Positions 56,272-64,000 of a DNA stretch of 64,000 nt are shown here, piece by piece. Both the position numbers and the translations under genes were made by a program. The stretch's first letter is position 1. Every line of letters starts with the position of its first letter. Below the pieces are notes generated by a model. It was not told the DNA's origin. It searched no databases and worked only from the letters and a program-made list of their open reading frames with translations. Origin of the DNA: Psychrobacter sp. I-STPA6b (lineage in GTDB: Bacteria; Pseudomonadota; Gammaproteobacteria; Pseudomonadales; Moraxellaceae); assembly GCF_020662265.1 (NCBI RefSeq), contig NZ_VEWM01000022.1, positions 1-64,000 on the forward strand. Direction: 5' to 3'.

Positions 56272-57669
56272 ATGAGATTAGTGGTCATTGGGGTTAATCA
56301 CAAAACAGCGCCTGTTGCTTTGCGTGAGCGCTTGGCATTTGTGGGTGATGAACTGACGACAGCCTTACAACAAATCGACCATTTTACCGATGGTAGCGTG
56401 ATTGTCTCTACGTGTAATCGTACAGAGATTTACGCCCTTGCACCCTTATCTTTATCTGCTTTAAATGAGTCAGCAACTTCTCAAAATAAACAGCCAGATA
56501 AGAAGATAGCGTCTGAGACAGCATATATACAAGATGGACATGGTGGCTATGAGGTTTTGATAAAAGCCACCATTACACGGCTGATTGAGTGGTTAGCTCA
56601 CTTTAAGGGACTGACTATTGAAGATGTTAAGCCCTATTTATATATCCATACCACCACACAAGCATTAAATCACTGGTTGCGGGTGGCAGCTGGTTTAGAC
56701 TCAATGATTCTGGGTGAGCCACAGATATTTGGTCAGATAAAACAAGCCGTGAATCTGGCACAACAAGTGCGTGATATGTCCAGTGAGATGCACTGGGTGA
56801 TTGAGCAAATTTTTGGTGCTGCCAAACAAGTCCGTAATGATACGGAAGTTGGCTCACAGGCAGTCTCTTTAGGTTTTGCTGCTGCCAAGTTGGTGACACA
56901 GATTTTTGATAAGCCAGAGCATACCACACTGTTGGTTGTGGCGGCTGGTGAGATGAACCGTCTGGTCGCAACCCATATTGCAGAGCTTGGTGTCTCTCGG
57001 ATTATTATTTGTAATCGTAGCCCTGAGCGTGCGCAATTATTAGCTGACCAGCTTGCCAGAGCAGGTAGGCATATTGAAGTTTATCCATTATCACAACTGG
57101 CTGAAGTCTTACCACAGGCAGATATTGTCAGCAGTTGTAGTGGTAGTATGGATGCTCTGATTGATAAAAATATGACACGTCATGCACTAAAACAGCGTCG
57201 TTATCAGCCAATGTTAATGGTAGATTTAGCTGTGCCTCGCGATATTGAGCCTGCCGTTAGTCGTATGGATGATGTGTATCTATACTCCATTGATGATTTA
57301 CAACATGTCATCGAAGGCAATCTGGAGCAACGTCGTCAGGCTGCGGTTGAAGCAGAGCTTCTGGTCAGTCATCTGGTGGTGGAAATTGAGCATCGTTTTC
57401 AAGTGCGTCAGGTGGGTAGTGAGATTCATGAATATAGAAATGCTGCGCACAGTCGAGCAGAGCAGTTATTAGCAGAGTCCTTAGTTCAGCTTAGACAGGG
57501 CAATGAGTCACCTGAAGCTATTATGACCGAGTTGACTCGGCGTTTAACCCAAACTTTGACCCATGCTCCCTCAAAGCTAATGCGTAAAGCTGCCAGAGAA
57601 GGAGATAGTGAAATGCTTGCATTGGTTGTCACAGGGTTAAATGATGCGTATCGTCAGCGTTTAAAATAA
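56272..57669 (+). CDS. hemA: Glutamyl-tRNA reductase
   Basis: First committed step of haem synthesis by the C5 route (465 residues). MRLVVIGVNHKTAPVALRERLAF, catalytic Cys48 in VSTCNRTEIY, GLDSMILGEPQIFGQIK, and the NADPH domain with VVAAGEMNRLVATHIAELG, followed by DLAVPRDIEPAV. About 35-40 residues longer than E. coli HemA, mostly because of a polar insertion after TEIYA (residues about 57-88: NESATSQNKQPDKKIASE). No glutamate-tRNA gene is nearby. Confidence 0.97.
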   Translation: MRLVVIGVNHKTAPVALRERLAFVGDELTTALQQIDHFTDGSVIVSTCNRTEIYALAPLSLSALNESATSQNKQPDKKIASETAYIQDGHGGYEVLIKATITRLIEWLAHFKGLTIEDVKPYLYIHTTTQALNHWLRVAAGLDSMILGEPQIFGQIKQAVNLAQQVRDMSSEMHWVIEQIFGAAKQVRNDTEVGSQAVSLGFAAAKLVTQIFDKPEHTTLLVVAAGEMNRLVATHIAELGVSRIIICNRSPERAQLLADQLARAGRHIEVYPLSQLAEVLPQADIVSSCSGSMDALIDKNMTRHALKQRRYQPMLMVDLAVPRDIEPAVSRMDDVYLYSIDDLQHVIEGNLEQRRQAAVEAELLVSHLVVEIEHRFQVRQVGSEIHEYRNAAHSRAEQLLAESLVQLRQGNESPEAIMTELTRRLTQTLTHAPSKLMRKAAREGDSEMLALVVTGLNDAYRQRLK

Positions 57670-57832
57670 AGTTGTACTATTGATGAGTCATACTTACAAT
57701 ATTAAGTATGGTTGTTTACATTTAATATTTTAATATCAAGCAAGTAATTTTGCGACATCGTCAGTTGTGAAGCTATTTTTGTGTTTCACTATTTTATTAG
57801 ATTTTATTATTACATCAGATAAGGAGTATCTT

Positions 57833-58978
57833 ATGCCAGCATTACGCCAAGACATCGATCCCGATGGATTATTAGAATATTCAGTGGTTTATACCGACCG
57901 TGCATTAAACCACATGTCGCAAGTCTTTCAACAAGTGATGCGTGATTTATCAGCCAATCTAAAAGAAGTCTATCAAGCCGATGCCGTTGCCATTGTCTCA
58001 GGCTCTGGTACGTTTGCAATGGAAGCAGTTGCTCGTCAACTTGCCAATGATAAAAACTGTCTTATTATTCGTAATGGTTGGTTTAGCTACCGTTGGACGC
58101 AAATCTTAGAAAAAGGCAAAATTGCCAAATCCAGCACCGTATTAACAGCCAGTCGTCAAGAAGATGATGTTGAAAATGGTGAACCTGCTCCCTTTGCACC
58201 AGTCGCCATTGAAGAAGCAGTGGCTGCTATCAAAGAGCAAAAGCCAGATGTGGTCTTTGCCCCACATGTTGAAACTGCATCGGGTATGATATTGCCAGAT
58301 GACTATATCAAAGCGTTAAGCGAGGCGGTGCATAGCGTGGGTGGTTTATTGGTCATTGACTGTATCGCCTCAGGTTGCATTTGGTTAGATATGAAAGCAT
58401 TGGGGATTGATGTTATCGTTTCTGCTCCACAAAAAGGCTGGAGTAGCACCCCTTGTGCTGGCGTGGTATTGCTAAATGACACGGCTGTAGAGCGTGTAGA
58501 AAATAGTGAATCAGACAGCTTTAGCTTAGATTTAAAACAGTGGTTAAATATCATGCGAGCCTTTGAAAATGGCGGGCATGCGTATCATGCGACCATGCCA
58601 ACCGATGGTTTACGTCAATTCCGTGATGTGTTGCTAGAAGCAAAAGAATTTGGTTTTGAAAACTTGCGTGATGCACAGTGGGAGCTTGGCAATCGTATCC
58701 GTGATTTGCTAGAAGATAACGGCTTTGAAAGTGTCGCAGGGGAAGGCTATCAAGCCCCTGGTGTGGTGGTTTGTTATACCGATGATGATGACATTCATAA
58801 AGGCAAAGCCTTTGTCGAGCAAGGCGTACAGATTGCTGCTGGTGTGCCTCTACAATGCGATGAACCTGCTAACTTTAAAACCTTCCGTTTAGGCTTATTT
58901 GGTATTGATAAACTTAAAGATGTGGACGGTGCGGTGAGTCGTTTTGAGGAAGTGTTGAAAAAGGTACTTGCAAAGTAA
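57833..58978 (+). CDS. Class V aminotransferase (PLP enzyme)
   Basis: Pyridoxal-phosphate enzyme (381 residues). The start at 57833 is set by AAGGAG upstream; the frame from 57767 has an unlikely hydrophobic lead. Motifs: VSGSGTFAMEAVARQL near the start, VVFAPHVETASGMILP, LLVIDCIASGCIWLDM (PLP aspartate) and DVIVSAPQKGWSSTPCAGVVLL (Schiff-base lysine). Family includes alanine-glyoxylate and serine-pyruvate aminotransferases; substrate unclear. It precedes a divergent terminator shared with the acyl-CoA ligase. Confidence 0.88.
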   Translation: MPALRQDIDPDGLLEYSVVYTDRALNHMSQVFQQVMRDLSANLKEVYQADAVAIVSGSGTFAMEAVARQLANDKNCLIIRNGWFSYRWTQILEKGKIAKSSTVLTASRQEDDVENGEPAPFAPVAIEEAVAAIKEQKPDVVFAPHVETASGMILPDDYIKALSEAVHSVGGLLVIDCIASGCIWLDMKALGIDVIVSAPQKGWSSTPCAGVVLLNDTAVERVENSESDSFSLDLKQWLNIMRAFENGGHAYHATMPTDGLRQFRDVLLEAKEFGFENLRDAQWELGNRIRDLLEDNGFESVAGEGYQAPGVVVCYTDDDDIHKGKAFVEQGVQIAAGVPLQCDEPANFKTFRLGLFGIDKLKDVDGAVSRFEEVLKKVLAK

Positions 58979-59009
58979 CATTGCACTTTTTAGCTACTAA
59001 CTGCTAAAT

Positions 59010-59044
59010 AAAAAGGTGGGCTGTTTAGATAGCCCACCTTTTTA
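59010..59044. terminator. Bidirectional terminator
   Basis: AAAAGGTGGGCT (59011-59022) pairs with AGCCCACCTTTT (59031-59042). It closes both the aminotransferase gene and the convergent acyl-CoA ligase gene. Confidence 0.92.
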
Positions 59045-59083
59045 TCCATCCAAATTAACAAAAACTTGTTAAAGCTCAAGCCT

Positions 59084-60739
59084 TTAATGCTTAACCTTTG
59101 GCTCTTCATGTGCCAAAGACTTGGCAGCTTGTCTTAGCTCAAATTTTTGTACTTTACCCGTACTGGTTTTGGGGGTTTCAGCAAAAATAATATGCTTAGG
59201 AACTTTAAACCCTGATAAATGCTGACGGCAATGCTCCAGCACCTGTTCACGCTCTAGACTGCAACCCTCAGCAATCTCAATAAAGGCAACTGGGATTTCA
59301 CCCCATTTATCATGAGGGGCGGCAACTACCGCACAACTGACGATTTCGGGCATTTTATACAAGATATTTTCCACCTCAATACTAGAGATGTTTTCACCAC
59401 CAGAGATGATGATGTCTTTGAGCCTATCCATGATTTTGATATAGCCATCAGGATATTTTACCCCCAAATCCCCTGTACGAAACCAGCCATCACGAAATGC
59501 CACTTCGGTATTTTTACGGCTTTTTAGATAGCCTTTCATCACCATATTACCACGCAATGCCAGCTCGCCCATCTCTTCACCATCAGCAGCCACAGGCTCG
59601 GTTGTGCCTTGTTTAAACACCTCAAAGCCTGCCATCAAATGCGATACCACCCCTTGACGTGACTTTTTGGCGGCACGTTCAGATATGCTCAGCTCGTTCC
59701 ATTCGTCATGCTCCGCACATAAGGTCACAGGGCCATAAACTTCGGTCAGCCCATAAACGTGGGTGATATGAAAGCCAATATTTTCCATTTTCTCTAGCAT
59801 AGACTCCGATGGTGGTGCACCTGCCACCCAGCCTTTAACTTTATGGCTGATGGCATTTTGTAGGCTGGCATCACCACTGGCAATCATATTATGCACCACA
59901 GGAGCGGCACAATAATGGCTGACCTTATACTTATCAATTAAACGTAAAATCAAATCTGCGTCAATCTTACGCAAGCACACATTTACCCCTGCACGCTCGG
60001 CTATTGTCCATGGAAAGCACCAACCATTACAGTGAAATAAAGGCAACGTCCAAAGATAGACAGGGTGCTTGGGCATGTCCCAATCTAGCACATTAGAGAT
60101 GGCGTTAAGGGCTGCCCCTCGATGATGATATACCACACCTTTGGGGATACCAGTTGTGCCAGAGGTATAATTTAGAGCGATAGCGTCCCATTCATCATCA
60201 GGTTTTTCCCAATTATCTAGCTTATCACCACTAGCGACCAATGCCTCATAGCTCATTTGTCCAAAAGCTGGACACTCAATAGCAGAGTCAGTGGCGTGAA
60301 TGAGGATTAAATCTGGGAAAGTCTCTTCAATCACCTCGACAAAACGGGCAAATTCACTGTCCAAAATCAGCACCTTCGCCTCAGAATGTTGCAAGCAAAA
60401 AGTTAGGGCGTTGATGTCCAAACGGGTATTTAGAGTACATAACACTGCCCCTGCCATCGGCACTCCAAAGGCAACCTCAACCATAGCAGGTACATTGGGC
60501 AACATTACCGCTACCGTATCATTTTTATCAATCCCTAATTTACGCAAACCATCGGCAAGCTGACGACAACGGGTAAATGTCTGCCCCCACGTTTGCGTTA
60601 GCTCATTATGTTGTAGATCATCATAAATAATGGCAACTTTATCAGGATAGATAAATGCACTGCGTTCGATAAAGTCAATGGGGGTAAGTGGTTGAAAGTT
60701 GGCAGGTGTCTTGCTCAGACCAGTATGGAAGTCTGTCAT
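59084..60739 (-). CDS. AMP-forming acyl-CoA ligase
   Basis: Ligase of 551 residues in the class of medium-chain or aryl acyl-CoA synthetases (related in layout to DmdB-type enzymes). Motifs: LNYTSGTTGIPKGVVYHHRG, HVYGLTEVYGP, RTGDLGVKYPDGYIKIMDRLKDIIISGGENISSIEVE and TSTGKVQKFELR with the catalytic lysine. AAGGACTATCCA upstream of the start. Substrate unknown. A second ligase, at 4.3 kb, is only distantly similar. Confidence 0.9.
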   Translation of the reverse strand: MTDFHTGLSKTPANFQPLTPIDFIERSAFIYPDKVAIIYDDLQHNELTQTWGQTFTRCRQLADGLRKLGIDKNDTVAVMLPNVPAMVEVAFGVPMAGAVLCTLNTRLDINALTFCLQHSEAKVLILDSEFARFVEVIEETFPDLILIHATDSAIECPAFGQMSYEALVASGDKLDNWEKPDDEWDAIALNYTSGTTGIPKGVVYHHRGAALNAISNVLDWDMPKHPVYLWTLPLFHCNGWCFPWTIAERAGVNVCLRKIDADLILRLIDKYKVSHYCAAPVVHNMIASGDASLQNAISHKVKGWVAGAPPSESMLEKMENIGFHITHVYGLTEVYGPVTLCAEHDEWNELSISERAAKKSRQGVVSHLMAGFEVFKQGTTEPVAADGEEMGELALRGNMVMKGYLKSRKNTEVAFRDGWFRTGDLGVKYPDGYIKIMDRLKDIIISGGENISSIEVENILYKMPEIVSCAVVAAPHDKWGEIPVAFIEIAEGCSLEREQVLEHCRQHLSGFKVPKHIIFAETPKTSTGKVQKFELRQAAKSLAHEEPKVKH

Positions 60740-61097
60740 TGGATAGTCCTTTATCTGTCGTCAAAGAACCGTAAATCCGTTACGGTATCAAGCTTGCTTG
60801 CTGTACTATCTATACTCACTTTTTTAGTAAAATAAGGTATCGGAGTTACCTTTCTTTGACGGAATTTAATAAATACATGATGAGTGTGTGGATTACACGC
60901 TTTGATTATAGCCTATCTTTTGGGAAAAGTGAAAGTAGTAAATAGTAAGATAAGCCATTGTTAATATTAGTATTGTCGGCTGAAATACTGATAACAGATA
61001 GACACGTTAATTACAATTAAAAAATGCTTTTAATATACTTGTAACCATTTGATTTTAATATTTTTTATATAAAAGCTTATATTAGGGAGAATGGGTG
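60740..61097. other. 358-base intergenic region with a palindromic element
   Basis: The family 2 element fills 60759-60861. The remainder is AT-rich, containing the promoter for the small membrane protein gene (AGGGAGA before its ATG). No gene. Confidence 0.5.
60759..60861. repeat. Palindromic dispersed element (family 2)
   Basis: About 103 bp: CGTCAAAGAACCGTAA at the left pairs with TTACCTTTCTTTGACG at the right. The core CGTTACGGTATCAAGCTTGC, TTGCTGTACTATCTATACTCAC matches the element at 4196-4302. Confidence 0.65.
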
Positions 61098-61289
61098 ATG
61101 AAAAATAAAAAAATAGATTGGTTTTTTCTTAGCTTAATAACTGTCATGATGGTGATAGTGGGTTATCTGTTCTTTGAGAATATCTTGTCAGCCATCATAT
61201 TTGGCTTGGCGATAGGGGTAGCCAATGCTTGGTTATTTTCTAAAAAAAGTGACAAGGACATAGTAAAGAAATCTGAAAAGGACGATTAA
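61098..61289 (+). CDS. Small two-helix membrane protein
   Basis: Protein of 63 residues: basic start MKNKK, a hydrophobic helix pair (about 8-24 and 29-47) and a highly charged tail KKSDKDIVKKSEKDD. AGGGAGA stands seven bases upstream of the ATG at 61098. Function unknown. It is separated by 184 bases from fadH on the same strand, so it may be a lone gene. Confidence 0.65.
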   Translation: MKNKKIDWFFLSLITVMMVIVGYLFFENILSAIIFGLAIGVANAWLFSKKSDKDIVKKSEKDD

Positions 61290-61440
61290 AACCAGTATTT
61301 ATAACTCATAACCATTACTTATTCACTCACCAGTCGTTTGTACAAATGGCGGTGGCTTTCCTGCTTATGATAGCATAGGGCAATTTTAGCATTTGCAACT
61401 GTTTATTCAGACTATTTTAGTCAAACTATTGTCAGTATAA

Positions 61441-63675
<2,235 letters not shown>

Positions 63676-63944
63676 TATATTAGGAGATTTTTGTAGCCAT
63701 TCCTGCCGTCCGCTATTATCTGCCAGACTAGGCAAGGCGGTGACACAGTTTGGGGCGTTCCATCTAAACGAGCGACCACCCCAAAACCTAGCCACCGCAA
63801 CTTGCCTAGCCCGACAGGATAACCGCTACCGTCAGGGCTAGCGGTTACATCTGAGTACTTACAACCATTTATCGTGGTTTGTATTTCGCTTATGGTTTTC
63901 GTATCCAACCACATCTACTTTACCTACCTTACTCACTTAAGCGA
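63676..63944. other. Structured intergenic stretch after fadH
   Basis: 269 bases without a convincing gene. Inverted repeats are dense: CTAGGCAAGGCGGTG (about 63728-63742) is complementary to CACCGC.ACTTGCCTAG (about 63793-63809). TAACCGCTA/TAGCGGTTA (63820-63828, 63839-63847) is a perfect nine-base stem. CTAGCCC.GAC and GTCAGGGCTAG form a third, competing stem. The short minus-strand frame 63672-63914 lacks a ribosome binding site. It could be a structured RNA, a dispersed repeat or a transcription end for fadH. Confidence 0.4.
63820..63847. other. Perfect inverted repeat TAACCGCTA/TAGCGGTTA
   Basis: Nine-base arms with a ten-base loop (63829-63838), 145 bases after fadH. There is no T run following, so a normal terminator is not indicated. 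Confidence 0.5.
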
Positions 63945-64000
63945 CCCTAGTAAAATACCCTTCTTTTTACGCCTATAAAAATAATAATTAAAATCAACAA
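63945..64000 (+). promoter_or_regulatory. Partial second CRISPR leader
   Basis: The final 50 bases align with 10370-10420: TAAAATACCC, T tract, A(C/T)GC(C/T)TATAAAAATAAT..A, then AATCAAC. Roughly 80 per cent of positions agree by eye over about 50 bases with a few small indels. AATCAA at the very end is the start of the IHF-like site of the first leader. By offset, a first repeat would be expected about 85 bases past the window. Dependent on sequence not seen here. Confidence 0.55.

Overview
The window looks like chromosomal DNA from a gammaproteobacterium of the family Moraxellaceae, closest in style to Moraxella/Faucicola or Psychrobacter. The hemA-TPR-lolB-ispE-tRNA-Gln-prs-rplY-pth block has the pseudomonad/moraxellad order. 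Most housekeeping proteins are of Moraxellaceae type, base composition is moderately AT-rich, and short dispersed repeats are common. The species call is an inference.

Layout. 1-1208: a complete IS481-family insertion sequence whose left tip is base 1. 1.5-4.2 kb: a CbiM-CbiQ-CbiO cobalt/nickel importer. 4.3-10.2 kb: an acyl-CoA synthetase, a MITE, and a large M16 zinc protease. 10.36-10.71 kb: a four-repeat type I-F-like CRISPR array with leader and no cas genes nearby, followed by AT-rich accessory genes, one barstar-like. 12.8-19.3 kb: a VWA lipoprotein, a YccS-type membrane protein, a repeat lipoprotein and proA. 19.4-22.9 kb: an AT-rich accessory island of immunity-like genes, gene remnants and a dead transposase tail. 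22.9-32.2 kb: an M61 peptidase, SlyD, a polar amino-acid ABC importer with two tandem binding proteins, and an FAH-family enzyme. 32.4-39.2 kb: a YbtP/YbtQ-like ABC pair behind a Fur-like box and a PchR/YbtA-like AraC regulator; between them sits a second accessory patch with a toxin-tail fragment, its presumed immunity gene and a SUKH protein. 39.3-48.8 kb: another MITE, a protein whose N-terminal region carries a 9-bp tandem repeat, hslO, tilS, proC-yggT, thiD, tRNA-Ser, tRNA-Arg, an RDD protein, a hemerythrin and panD. 48.9-57.7 kb: pth, rplY, prs, two identical tRNA-Gln genes, ispE, lolB, a TPR protein and hemA. 57.8-63.7 kb: a class V aminotransferase, a second acyl-CoA ligase and fadH. 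The last 50 bases closely match the start of the 10.4-kb CRISPR leader, so a second array probably begins just past the window.

How the parts fit. The core genes are ordinary metabolism and translation: proline (proA, proC), thiamine (thiD), pantothenate (panD), isoprenoid (ispE) and haem (hemA) synthesis, tRNA maturation and rescue (tilS, pth), and fatty-acid handling (two ligases, fadH). The more unusual content lies in three AT-rich accessory patches (10.4-12.1, 19.4-22.9 and 36.6-38.0 kb). They hold CRISPR, barstar, SUKH and other immunity-like genes, plus fragments of toxin, immunity and transposase genes. This pattern suggests repeated exchange of polymorphic-toxin and immunity cassettes. 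Two non-coding repeat families (about 210-bp TA-flanked MITEs and about 105-145-bp palindromic elements) are scattered between genes.

Limits: all family assignments come from reading motifs, with no database search. Start codons were moved from the longest ORF where a ribosome binding site clearly favoured an internal start.
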